From Anaerolineaceae bacterium (GTDB lineage Bacteria; Chloroflexota; Anaerolineae; Anaerolineales; Anaerolineaceae): a stretch of DNA of 64,000 bases. The notes below the pieces were generated by a model. That model saw nothing but the letters and a program-made list of their open reading frames with translations. It made no database searches and had not been told where the DNA came from. A program made the position numbers and the translations under genes. The stretch spans positions 1 to 64,000 of the forward strand of contig JAFGLU010000118.1 of assembly GCA_016927865.1 (NCBI GenBank), read 5' to 3'. Below, in pieces: positions 52,051-59,639 of the stretch; the first letter of the stretch is position 1, and each line of letters starts with the position of its first letter.

Positions 52051-52878
52051 CTACGATTGTGTGGCAGCCACCAGCCTGCGCCGCGCGTTTTTGCGCTCGT
52101 GGGCCAGCCGCCAGCGCTCGCCAACGATCCAAGCGATTAACGGGGCGGGCACAACGCTGCCCAGCGCTTGCAAAATGCGGTTGAGCGTACCGGGAATGTA
52201 GACGGCTTTGCCCTTGAGGGCGCTGTCGATGGTCCCGGCGGCGACCGAGCCGGTGTTCTGGGTGGTGAGCTTGCCCATCAAGCCCTGGGCCTCGATGGAC
52301 TCGATGCATTCGGGCGTGGTGGGCATGCCCGCCGGGCACAGCGCCGTGATGCTGACACCGACGTCGCGCAGTTCTTCGCGCAGGGCCAGTGAGAAGTCTA
52401 GTAAAAAGCGCTTGGAGGCGGCGTAAGTGGCTTTGACGGGCATGGGGTAAAAGGCCGCCAGGCTGGCAACATTGATGATGCGGAAGGTGCGTACCGGGTC
52501 GCGCTGCTGGATGAGGGCGTGGGTCACCTCCAGGGTGCCTTCGATGTTCAGGCGGATGATGGTGCGGATTTTCTCGAAGGGCTGCTCGTAGAAGGAGCCT
52601 TCGAAATCCAACCCAGCAACGTTAATTACCATCCAAAAGCGCATCCGCTCGCCGGTGAAGGTGTCGAATAACTGCGCCCGAGAGGCCGGGTTGGTCAGGT
52701 CGCTGGTGTAGCAGCGCACATCCACGTTATAGGCTTTTTGCAGCCCGCCGGCCAACGTTTCGAGCGGGGCGGGCTTGAGGTCGGTTAGCACCAGGTTCCA
52801 GCCTCGGGAGGCACATTCGGTGGCGAAAGCCTTTCCCAATCCGCCGGTTGCTCCAGTAATCAATACCCAACTGTTCAT
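52051..52878 (-). CDS. short-chain dehydrogenase/reductase
   Basis: A 275-residue SDR. The cofactor loop is ITGATGGLGKAFA (residues 7-19), NVAGLDFEG replaces the usual NNAG, the catalytic Ser is in NVASLAAF and YAASK gives Tyr and Lys. DLKP after the second strand suggests NAD preference. The C-terminal tail is hydrophobic then basic, suggesting membrane association. ATG 52878 has GAGGAGAAAA in front. It has its own promoter at 53055-53083 and a long leader that carries a family 1 repeat. Confidence 0.9.
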   Translation of the reverse strand: MNSWVLITGATGGLGKAFATECASRGWNLVLTDLKPAPLETLAGGLQKAYNVDVRCYTSDLTNPASRAQLFDTFTGERMRFWMVINVAGLDFEGSFYEQPFEKIRTIIRLNIEGTLEVTHALIQQRDPVRTFRIINVASLAAFYPMPVKATYAASKRFLLDFSLALREELRDVGVSITALCPAGMPTTPECIESIEAQGLMGKLTTQNTGSVAAGTIDSALKGKAVYIPGTLNRILQALGSVVPAPLIAWIVGERWRLAHERKNARRRLVAATQS

Positions 52879-52931
52879 TATTTTCTCCTCGTCCAAATTC
52901 GTCCCGCTTGGGGCGGGAAGGTGTATCTGCA

Positions 52932-53043
52932 GTAACTGCTCAGAGGGTGAGGAAAGTTCCCGAATTTGAGGTATGTGTGGGGCGCGAAGCGCCCCACACA
53001 TACCTCAAATTCGGGCTTCTTCCACTTCTAGCTGAGTAGTTAC
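52932..53043. repeat. family 1 palindromic repeat, copy f (complete)
   Basis: 112 bp bounded by GTAACTGCTCAG and CTGAGTAGTTAC. Inside are perfect 27-bp arms (52959-52985 and 52989-53015) with a GAA loop, then CTTCTTCCACTTCTAGCTGAG. It lies inside the predicted 5' leader of the minus-strand SDR gene, so the giant hairpin would form in that mRNA. Confidence 0.85.
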
Positions 53044-53054
53044 CATCTGCAATG

Positions 53055-53083
53055 AGTATAGCCAGGAATCTTGGAAAAGTCAA
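53055..53083 (-). promoter_or_regulatory. minus-strand promoter for the first SDR gene
   Basis: TTGACT (53078-53083), 17-bp spacer and TATACT (53055-53060) on the minus strand. Operator copy 1 (53085-53100) abuts the -35. The transcript would begin near 53048 with a leader of about 170 bases that includes the family 1 repeat. Confidence 0.65.
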
Positions 53084-53084
53084 T

Positions 53085-53143
53085 CGTTTGTTTGAAACTA
53101 ATGTATAAATCATATTGACAAAACGTTTGTTTGAAACTATAAT
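53085..53143 (+). promoter_or_regulatory. paired TetR operators and promoter of the SDR-tetR operon
   Basis: CGTTTGTTTGAAACTA occurs exactly twice, at 53085-53100 and 53124-53139, 39 bp apart. The plus-strand promoter is TTGACA (53115-53120), 17 bp, TATAAT (53138-53143); copy 2 covers its spacer and start of the -10, copy 1 touches the -35 of the divergent promoter. This arrangement lets one regulator, most likely the TetR protein encoded at 54091, control both SDR genes. Confidence 0.75.
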
Positions 53144-53206
53144 CATCCTAACATCAATCGGTCTAGGGCTTCCCTGCCCATAACGGGCACATCAAGGAGC
53201 GGAATC

Positions 53207-54094
53207 ATGGAAAATGCACTTTCAGGCAAAACGTTTGTCGTCACCGGAGCGACCTCGGGCATTGGGCAGGCCGCGGCAGCGCAATTAGCATCGCAAGGTG
53301 CTTTTGTCATCGGCGTGGGGCGCTCGGCAGAGCGCAACCAGGCCGCCGAGCGGCAGCTGCGCGAAGCCTATCCTGACGCGCGGGTAGAGTTCTGCCTGGC
53401 GGATTTGACCTTGCAAAGCGAGGTGCACCAGTTGGCCGATGCCATCCAGAAAAAGCTGGCGGAAGCGGGTATACCTGCGCTGGACGGGCTGATCAACAAC
53501 GCTGGGATGTTCAGCGCATGGTACACGCAGACGGCCGAGGGCTTTCAGGTGGTGTGGGCGCTCAATCACCTGGCACCCTTCCTGCTCACCTATCGCTTAC
53601 TGCCATTGCTCAAAGCGGCGCCGATGGGGCGGGTGGTGACGGTCAGCTCGTATTCGCACAACCTGGCGCGCTTCCGTTGGAATGACGTGCAACTGCGGCG
53701 CTTCTACAACGGGCTGTCCTCATACAAGCAGAGCAAGATGGCCAATGTGCTGTTCACCGCCGAACTGAACCGCCGGCTGGGGGCGCAATCTGCGCTGCGG
53801 GCCTTTGCCGCCGACCCGGGGTTGGTGAAAACCGACATAGCCTTCAAGGGTACGCCGGGTTTTGTGCAATTGATCTGGAAGTTCCGGCGCAACGCGGGCA
53901 TCAGCTCCGAAGAATCGGCCCGCGGGGTGGTGTTCCTGGCCACTGAGCCGTCCATCCAAAACCGGACGGAGGTCTACTGGAAGCACAGCGTTCCCAAGAA
54001 ACCGGACGGATACGCTTTGAAGGAGGCTAACGGCAAACGCCTGTGGGCCATCTCTGAGCAGCAGTGCGGGATTAAGACCGAGGGGCAGCTATGA
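53207..54094 (+). CDS. retinol-dehydrogenase-like SDR
   Basis: A 295-residue SDR: TGATSGIGQAAA cofactor loop (14-25), GVGRSAERNQ suggesting NADP, LINNAGMFS, catalytic Ser in VTVSSYSHN, and YKQSKMANVLF with Tyr and Lys. It resembles retinol dehydrogenase/protochlorophyllide-reductase-like SDRs acting on hydrophobic alcohols, but the substrate is unknown. AAGGAG precedes the ATG. Its stop overlaps the tetR start (ATGA), so the two genes are translationally coupled and jointly regulated. Confidence 0.9.
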   Translation: MENALSGKTFVVTGATSGIGQAAAAQLASQGAFVIGVGRSAERNQAAERQLREAYPDARVEFCLADLTLQSEVHQLADAIQKKLAEAGIPALDGLINNAGMFSAWYTQTAEGFQVVWALNHLAPFLLTYRLLPLLKAAPMGRVVTVSSYSHNLARFRWNDVQLRRFYNGLSSYKQSKMANVLFTAELNRRLGAQSALRAFAADPGLVKTDIAFKGTPGFVQLIWKFRRNAGISSEESARGVVFLATEPSIQNRTEVYWKHSVPKKPDGYALKEANGKRLWAISEQQCGIKTEGQL

Positions 54095-54690
54095 CTGCGC
54101 TGCCGCCGGAGAAACGCATTCTGGAAGCTACCATTACTTGCATCGAGCAGGATGGAATTGATAACCTGACCACGCGCAAGATTGCTGAGCAGGCTGAGGT
54201 GAATATTGCTGCTATCAATTACTACTTCCGCAGCAAGGAACGTCTGGTGGAAGAAGCCAAGCAAATGACCCTGGAGCACATGCGGGGAGATTTGCTGGAG
54301 ATTGTTGAGCAGGCTGAAACGCCTTTCCAGCAGCGCTTGGAGGAAGTGGTGGCGTACCTGATCGATGGGGGCAAGCGCTTTCCAAAGATCGTGATGGCGC
54401 ACATGTACGCGATATTGGTGGAAAAGCGCCACGATACGCCTGCACTATATATGTTTCGCGATATTTTTGAGCGCATCAACCGCCAGGCGGTGGCGGCTTA
54501 CCCCCAGTTTTCGGAAGTAAATGTGCGCGCAGCCCTGGCTCAGGTAATGTCGGCGGCGTTTTTCACCATGCTCGCGCCGGATTTTTTCCAGGAGAAGAAT
54601 TTCCTGGTGGCGGAGGATGAGGCCAGCACCGGGCGATTGGCTGGATACACGGCGCGAATGTTTGAGCGCTGTATGCACATCGAGCCGTAA
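54091..54690 (+). CDS. TetR family regulator of the SDR genes
   Basis: A 199-residue regulator with a TetR helix-turn-helix: KRILEATITCIEQDGIDNLTTRKIAEQAEVN, then IAAINYYFRSKERL. The C-terminal domain fits the TetR_C group found in CerR/YbiH-like proteins, where a long helix follows VAYLIDGGKRF. The start codon overlaps the SDR stop. The paired operators upstream of the SDR gene make negative autoregulation likely. Confidence 0.9.
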   Translation: MTALPPEKRILEATITCIEQDGIDNLTTRKIAEQAEVNIAAINYYFRSKERLVEEAKQMTLEHMRGDLLEIVEQAETPFQQRLEEVVAYLIDGGKRFPKIVMAHMYAILVEKRHDTPALYMFRDIFERINRQAVAAYPQFSEVNVRAALAQVMSAAFFTMLAPDFFQEKNFLVAEDEASTGRLAGYTARMFERCMHIEP

Positions 54691-54696
54691 GCTGAG

Positions 54697-54736
54697 ATCG
54701 TAGTAGGGGTAATTCATGAATTCCCCCTACTACGAT
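54697..54736. repeat. palindrome with AATTCATGAATT core
   Basis: ATCGTAGTAGGGG-T-AATTC and its complement pair over 19 positions with one mismatch. The core matches the palindrome at 7559-7604. It follows the tetR stop by seven bases and may end its transcript. Confidence 0.65.
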
Positions 54737-54824
54737 TCTTGCGGCCATTGTAGAGATTCCGTGGGCTTTTCTACGATATAATGACCCTGTCCCACATTTT
54801 ATTCATTGCAAAAGAGACCCCTCC

Positions 54825-56039
54825 ATGACTGCTCTATCGTCACGCCTATCCAAAGCTCCCCGCGAGTTAAAACTCTTCGTCGCTGCCTCCCTGGTAATGG
54901 GGATGGGTTACAGTTTATTCGACTCCATTTTCAACAATTTTCTCAACGAGAATTATGCCCTAACCGGGTTCCAGCGTTCCTTCCTTGAGTTTCCCCGCGA
55001 ACTGCCCGGCTTTTTGACCATTTTCATCACAGCCTTGTTCTGGTTTTTGTGCAGCCGCCGTCTGGGGGGCATGGCGCTGTTGTTTAGCGCGGCCGGCGTG
55101 TTATTAATCGCTTATGTCTCTCCCAGCTATGGCATCATGGTGCTGTGGCTGTTCCTGTACAGCGCCGGGCAGCACGTCTTCATGCCGATTGCTTCCACCA
55201 TTGGCATGGAATTGGCTCGAGAGGGGCAGGCTGGTCGCCGCCTGGGGCAGCTCAACGCGGTGCGCAACTTCGCCGCCATTTTTGGCAGCGCGCTGGTTTT
55301 TGTGGGCTTCCGCTACCTGGGCATGACCTTTCAGTTGACCTTCACCCTGGCGGCGGTGGGGTTTGTGATTGCCGCTGTGCTGCTCTTTTCCATGCAGCGC
55401 GGGCGGCCCCAGCCGTCGGGCGAAATCCTCAAACTGAAGAAAGAATACCGCCTGTATTACATCCTGGCGGTGCTATACGGCTCGCGCAAGCAGTTGTTCA
55501 TCACCTTTGCACCGTGGGTGCTGGTGACAGTGTTCAACCAGCCCACCCAAACCCTGGCAACGCTCATCACCGTGGGCGGGATCATCGGCATCATCTTCCA
55601 GCCCATCCTGGGGCGGGCCATCGACCGCTTTGGCGAGCGCACGGTGTTGATCAGCGAGGCTGTACTGTTGGTGTTTGTGTGCTTTGGGTATGGGTTTGCG
55701 CGCTCATTTTTACCCGAAGGCACGGCCTTCCTGGTGGTGTGCGGGTGCTATCTGCTGGATCAGATGCTCATGTCGGTGAGCATGGCTCGCTCGACCTATA
55801 TGAAGAAGATTGCGCTCAAGCCGGATGATATCCAACCGGCCCTGGCGGCGGGTGTGAGCATTGACCACATCTTTTCGATCTCGCTGGCCCTGCTGGGCGG
55901 CGTGATCTGGAATCAATTTGGCTACCAGTATGTGTTCTTGATGGGCGTGGTGATTGCCGCTATTAATATCTTTGCCGCCTCGCATATTCGCCTGCCCAAA
56001 CAACTCGTTGCCATTCAAGCTGAACCGGAGGTTGCATAA
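54825..56039 (+). CDS. MFS transporter
   Basis: A 404-residue permease with about twelve membrane segments. It has an acidic start of segment 1 (SLFDSIFNNFLNENYAL), and GRAIDRFGERTVL in the second half as the MFS loop signature; the first-half loop is degenerate (CSRRLGGMALL). I cannot assign a substrate. TATAAT at 54777-54782 gives a leader of about 36 bases. The stop codon is followed by an in-frame open stretch of 46 codons. Confidence 0.88.
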   Translation: MTALSSRLSKAPRELKLFVAASLVMGMGYSLFDSIFNNFLNENYALTGFQRSFLEFPRELPGFLTIFITALFWFLCSRRLGGMALLFSAAGVLLIAYVSPSYGIMVLWLFLYSAGQHVFMPIASTIGMELAREGQAGRRLGQLNAVRNFAAIFGSALVFVGFRYLGMTFQLTFTLAAVGFVIAAVLLFSMQRGRPQPSGEILKLKKEYRLYYILAVLYGSRKQLFITFAPWVLVTVFNQPTQTLATLITVGGIIGIIFQPILGRAIDRFGERTVLISEAVLLVFVCFGYGFARSFLPEGTAFLVVCGCYLLDQMLMSVSMARSTYMKKIALKPDDIQPALAAGVSIDHIFSISLALLGGVIWNQFGYQYVFLMGVVIAAINIFAASHIRLPKQLVAIQAEPEVA

Positions 56040-56180
56040 ACGACGAGCGGTAATGTCAAAGAGGCTTTGATCGAGACGCTGTGGAACAGCTGGCAAGCGA
56101 AGCGGTTCCGCGCGCAGCGCCGCAATGGGCCTTTTGCAGTGTGCTACCGCGGTGGGGCCAAGTACATGGGTGAGATGGCG
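56040..56180 (+). other. open stretch in frame after the MFS stop
   Basis: Directly after the MFS stop (56037-56039) the same frame continues for 46 codons to TAG at 56178-56180. It reads SGNVKEALIETLWNSWQ, then a basic part and GAKYMGEMA at the end. There is no ATG or GTG start in frame, only TTG at 56067. It may be an untranslated remnant of another gene, a readthrough extension, or chance. Confidence 0.3.
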
Positions 56181-56202
56181 TAGGAGAAAGAAGAGGGACC
56201 TG

Positions 56203-56224
56203 CCACGGTAAATCCTGGAGAACC
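56203..56224. repeat. family 2 repeat, single end
   Basis: CCACGGTAAATCCTGGAGAACC matches the right end of the element at 49998-50077 at 18 of 22 positions. No partner end was found nearby. It lies before the NfeD gene. Confidence 0.45.
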
Positions 56225-56297
56225 AATTTCCTCTTTGACACTCCCTTGATGATTGGGCCCTCTGGTTTCATGTATAATGAAATCGGAGGGCCGAACT

Positions 56298-56909
56298 ATG
56301 AGCTTCTTCTTCGATCCAAATGTAGCGTATGTATTGTTAGTAGGGGGCGCTGTGATGGCCATTCTGGCCTTGTTCGCGCCGGGCACGGGCATTCTGGAGG
56401 TGGGCGCGGTGCTCATCCTGGCTCTGGCCGGGTACAGCATTGCCAATCTGCCGGTGAACGTTTGGGCGCTGGTGTTGTTGGCTGTCAGCTTGATACCCTT
56501 CTTCGTTGCGGTGCGGGTGCGCAAAAACAGTTGGATGTATCTGCTGGGGGCGCTGGTTGCCATGACCCTGGGCTCGGTGTTCGCTTTTCGCACCACCGAG
56601 AGCGGCCTAAGGCTGAATCCCATCCTGGCGATCATTGTTTCGGGTCTGTCGGCGGGTTTGCTGTGGCTGATGGCTCGCAAGAGCTTAGCGGCTTTTCAAA
56701 TGACCCCCAACCACAGCCTTGAAGGGCTGATTGGGCAGATTGGCACAGCCAAGACCGACCTGCGGCCGCAAGGCGCAATTTTTGTCGGCGGCGAACAATG
56801 GACCGCCAATAGCGAGGAGTATATTCCAGCAGGAAGCGCGGTGCGCGTGGTGCGCAGAAGCGGCCTGGTGTTGGATGTCGAACCTGTTTCAACCCCTGAA
56901 TCCAAATAG
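56298..56909 (+). CDS. NfeD-like membrane protein
   Basis: A 203-residue protein with four or five membrane segments (about 8-28, 33-55, 57-75, 80-95, 108-128) and a C-terminal soluble OB-fold domain (about 138-198) with LIGQIGTAKTDLRPQGAIFVGGEQW, the NfeD signature. It is the short NfeD type without a protease domain. TATAAT at 56273-56278 and GGAGGG seven bases before the ATG are well placed. The slipin gene follows 12 bp later; NfeD and slipin are a known partner pair in membrane microdomains. Confidence 0.92.
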   Translation: MSFFFDPNVAYVLLVGGAVMAILALFAPGTGILEVGAVLILALAGYSIANLPVNVWALVLLAVSLIPFFVAVRVRKNSWMYLLGALVAMTLGSVFAFRTTESGLRLNPILAIIVSGLSAGLLWLMARKSLAAFQMTPNHSLEGLIGQIGTAKTDLRPQGAIFVGGEQWTANSEEYIPAGSAVRVVRRSGLVLDVEPVSTPESK

Positions 56910-56921
56910 GAGGAGAACGAT

Positions 56922-57830
56922 ATGTTAGGAAATGGTGAATTCTTCACCCTGTTGTGCCTAATCGGAGGCATCGTTGTTGTCTTGCTGATCTTCCTGGCCA
57001 ACGCCATTAAGGTTGTTCCTGAATACCAGCGACTGGTGGTGTTCCGCCTGGGCCGCAGCCTGGGAGATAAGGGCCCGGGTTTGATTATCCTTATCCCGGT
57101 CATCGATCGCGCAGTGCGCGTGGATTTGCGCGAGCAGGTTCGCGAGATCCCGCAGCAGACCTCCATTACCAAGGATAACGCGCCGATCTCGATTGACTTC
57201 ATCTGGTACTATAAGGTGCTCTCTCCTACCGATTCTGTGCTGCAGGTGGGGAACTTTGAACTGGCTGCGCAAGGTATGGCAACCACCACGCTGCGCTCGG
57301 TCATCGGCGGCATTTTGCTGGACGATGTGCTTTCGGAGCGTGAGACCATCAATAACATCCTGCGCACCCGCCTGGACGAAGTGACCGGGCGCTGGGGTGT
57401 AAAGGTGACCAACGTAGAAATCCGCGAGATCATCCCGCCGCGGGACGTTCAGGACGCGATGAACCGCCAGATGTCCGCCGAGCGCATCCGCCGCGCGGTG
57501 GTGACCGAATCGAACGGTACGCGCGAAGCTGCCATCAATGTGGCAGACGGCGAGCGCCAGTCAGAGGTGCTGCGCGCCGAAGGCGAGAAGCAGGCCAACA
57601 TCCTGCGCGCCGAGGGCGAAAAGCAAGCGCAGCTACTGCGCGCCGAAGGTTACACGGCGGCGCTTGAGAAGATCAATGGCGTTGCTTCCACGCTCGATCA
57701 GCGCAGCATCACCATTCAGTACTTTGAGACGCTCAAGAGCATGGCGGAAAAACCGTCCACCAAGTACATCTTCCCGATGGAGTTCACCAGCATGATGGGC
57801 AGCTTCATCAAAGGCCAGTCGGAAAAGTAA
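56922..57830 (+). CDS. slipin (stomatin/SPFH family)
   Basis: A 302-residue SPFH protein with one N-terminal membrane segment (8-28), the band-7 domain (about 29-190; KVVPEYQRLVVFRLGR, ISIDFIWYYKV, VEIREIIPPRDVQDAM) and a coiled coil with near-identical repeats LRAEGEKQA, ILRAEGEKQA, LLRAEG around 220-245. Slipins oligomerise into rings on membranes and work with NfeD proteins or proteases. GGAGGAG precedes the ATG. It is in one operon with the NfeD gene. Confidence 0.94.
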   Translation: MLGNGEFFTLLCLIGGIVVVLLIFLANAIKVVPEYQRLVVFRLGRSLGDKGPGLIILIPVIDRAVRVDLREQVREIPQQTSITKDNAPISIDFIWYYKVLSPTDSVLQVGNFELAAQGMATTTLRSVIGGILLDDVLSERETINNILRTRLDEVTGRWGVKVTNVEIREIIPPRDVQDAMNRQMSAERIRRAVVTESNGTREAAINVADGERQSEVLRAEGEKQANILRAEGEKQAQLLRAEGYTAALEKINGVASTLDQRSITIQYFETLKSMAEKPSTKYIFPMEFTSMMGSFIKGQSEK

Positions 57831-57833
57831 GTT

Positions 57834-58289
57834 TTGATTTTGGGCGATAACGGGAACTATCAGATTGAGGGCGCCGGCCTGAAGGATTTCAACGCGCTGC
57901 GCGCGCTGGAGCAGGTATGCTTCGGAGGTGATGCGTGGCCGTGGTTGGACCTGGCCGGCGTCCTCGTCTTGCCCGGACTGGTGCGCTGGAAGGCCAGCAT
58001 GGATGGGCGTATGGTAGGCTTTGTGGGGGGCGACCCGCACCCCAGCGAAGGCGTGGGGTGGATTGCCACGTTGGGGGTGCTGCCGGAATTCCGGCGCATG
58101 GGCATTGCCACGGCCCTGCTGCAAGTCTGTGAGACACGCATGGGCTTGCCTGTTGTGCGATTGAGCGTGCGCCGCTCGAATGAGGCTGCCATCAAGCTGT
58201 ACCACGCCCAGGGCTATCGCCCGGTGGATGTGTGGGTCAAGTATTATTTTGATCAAGAAGATGCCCTGGTGTTGGAGAAGAAGAGGTGA
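57834..58289 (+). CDS. GNAT family acetyltransferase (RimI-like)
   Basis: A 151-residue acetyltransferase: FNALRALEQVCFGGDAWPW, GFVGGDPHPSEGVGWIATLGVLPEFRRMGIATALL (acetyl-CoA loop RRMGIA) and RLSVRRSNEAAIKLYHAQGYR. The layout is like RimI-type protein N-acetyltransferases, but the substrate is open. There is no ATG; TTG 57834 or 57840 is the likely start, three or nine bases after the slipin stop, suggesting translational coupling. Confidence 0.82.
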   Translation: MILGDNGNYQIEGAGLKDFNALRALEQVCFGGDAWPWLDLAGVLVLPGLVRWKASMDGRMVGFVGGDPHPSEGVGWIATLGVLPEFRRMGIATALLQVCETRMGLPVVRLSVRRSNEAAIKLYHAQGYRPVDVWVKYYFDQEDALVLEKKR

Positions 58290-58348
58290 AATTTTCCGGG
58301 AGCCTCTTGGAAAAATCACCTGGCGGTGAATTGCAAGGTGCGTACGCG

Positions 58349-58377
58349 TTGACTTTCCCAGGGACTCGATATATACT
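58349..58377 (+). promoter_or_regulatory. promoter of the leader/small RNA before the SWIM gene
   Basis: TTGACT (58349-58354), 17-bp spacer, TATACT (58372-58377). Start of transcription is expected near 58384. It lies 60 bp after the acetyltransferase stop. Confidence 0.65.
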
Positions 58378-58383
58378 GAATTT

Positions 58384-58461
58384 AGTGAAAAGTATATCTA
58401 CACCCATTTACCGTTTCAAAAGAATAGGGGTTCCCGAGCACGCAATGTTGCGTGCTTTTTT
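58384..58461 (+). ncRNA. short terminated RNA or attenuator leader
   Basis: From the promoter start site, about 78 bases lead to a rho-independent terminator: GCACGCAA (58438-58445), TG loop, TTGCGTGC (58448-58455) and T6 (58456-58461). There is no credible reading frame inside. Either it is a free small RNA of about 78 nt, or a terminator that attenuates the SWIM gene 41 bp downstream. Confidence 0.5.
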
Positions 58462-58501
58462 GCATTCTGTGGGATTCTGTCGATAAAGGAGTCTTTAAAA
58501 T

Positions 58502-58729
58502 ATGGATTCAGGTATGATCGGCAAGATTGATAAAGCGAAGCGTTACGCTCAAGAGCGCAAACGGGTTCATTTCACGGAATTTACGGTTACGTTTGACGGC
58601 GAGAACAACCCTCATACAGTAAATTATGGACAAGGTGAATGGAAATGCGACTGCGATTTCTTCCGCACGCGCGGACGATGCAGCCACACCATGGCGCTGG
58701 AGATGATCCTTGAGGGGATGATCGGCTAA
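58502..58729 (+). CDS. small SWIM zinc-finger protein
   Basis: A 75-residue protein whose second half is a SWIM finger: WKCDCDFFRTRGRCSHTMALE gives CxC followed by CxH (Cys at about 50 and 52, Cys-x-His at about 61-63). The basic N-terminus (KIDKAKRYAQERKR) and SWIM finger suggest nucleic-acid or protein binding. Stand-alone SWIM proteins of this size are poorly studied. AGGAGT precedes the ATG. Expression probably depends on read-through of the terminator in the leader. Confidence 0.78.
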   Translation: MDSGMIGKIDKAKRYAQERKRVHFTEFTVTFDGENNPHTVNYGQGEWKCDCDFFRTRGRCSHTMALEMILEGMIG

Positions 58730-58790
58730 GTTGGGTTGGTGTGGGGGAAATTCCCCACGTTCTATATCTCCCCCAAGAAGGGGGAATGAA

Positions 58791-58844
58791 CCGCAAACAA
58801 AAAATCATGCGGCGCATTCGCGCCGCATGATTTTTTGTTTGCGG
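58791..58844. terminator. long bidirectional terminator hairpin
   Basis: Perfect 24-bp arms (58791-58814 and 58821-58844) with a CATTCG loop and A6/T6 runs within the stem. It lies between the converging SWIM and ABC permease genes. A CCCCCTTCTTGGGGG-type inverted repeat lies just before it. Confidence 0.85.
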
Positions 58845-58871
58845 TCTCTAAGTCGATGGAGAAGCGCTCGG

Positions 58872-59639
58872 TCAAACTTGCAGGTCGCGGCGGGCAAAGC
58901 CCACAGCCGAGGCGAAGGCTGCGGCCAAGGCGATCCCTGCCAGCAGCGCCCACCCCCAGGACCACGCGCCGCCGCCCAACCGCGGCCCGCCGTACCATCC
59001 ATAGGGAGAGGCGTAGTGAAGGAAACCCAGGCCGGGGATGGCCGCGGAGAACCGGTCGAGCAGCAGGCTGAGCCCCAGAGCCAGTCCGCCGGCCAGCCAG
59101 GCCACGCGCACGCGCCCGCTGAGACAGCCGCCCAACAAGGCGGCGCTGCCGCAGAAGACTCCTATCAGCCACAGCGAGAGCAACGTTCCCATCAGGCTGC
59201 CGCCGGGCCAGCCGTGCCAGCCCAGCGCGCCGCCGAGGAGCAGCGCCAACCCCAGGGCCGCAACGGGCGCCAGGCTGAGGGCCAGCAAAACGCTCCAGCG
59301 GATCCAAACCAGTTGGGCGGGGCGGACGATGCCCACCAGCAACAAGGCCAGTGCGCCGCGCTCTTCTTCTCCAGCAATCAGCGCAGCGCCCTGGCGGATG
59401 GCAAACCAGCCCAAAAGGAGCGGGAAGACCCAGCCGAACCCGGCCATGCCCAGCCAGCCGTGAGGCAATCCTAAAAAGGCCTGCCAGAAAGATGGCAGAC
59501 CAGAAACCCATTGCTGCAAAGTAGACCACTGACCCAATCCTAGCAGGATGAACCCGGCAGCGGCCAGCGCAACCGAAACCCACAGTGGCTGTTTTTTGCG
59601 CGCAGCCAGGGTTTGGCGGAAGAGGCTAATCCACTCCAT
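58872..59639 (-). CDS. ABC exporter membrane subunit
   Basis: A 255-residue protein with six membrane segments and no large external domain, like the short ABC-2 permeases (ABC-2 membrane family 3). IAGEEERGALALLLVGIVRPAQLV is the cytosolic coupling-type stretch after the second segment. I start at MEWISLF (59639), so that it overlaps the ATPase 3' end by 14 bases. The C-terminus GFARRDLQV is typical. Substrate is unknown. Confidence 0.82.
   Translation of the reverse strand: MEWISLFRQTLAARKKQPLWVSVALAAAGFILLGLGQWSTLQQWVSGLPSFWQAFLGLPHGWLGMAGFGWVFPLLLGWFAIRQGAALIAGEEERGALALLLVGIVRPAQLVWIRWSVLLALSLAPVAALGLALLLGGALGWHGWPGGSLMGTLLSLWLIGVFCGSAALLGGCLSGRVRVAWLAGGLALGLSLLLDRFSAAIPGLGFLHYASPYGWYGGPRLGGGAWSWGWALLAGIALAAAFASAVGFARRDLQV

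Noticed and set aside
8221..53043. CRISPR array
   Set aside because: The repeated palindromes are dispersed between genes, not spaced regularly, and no cas gene is present.
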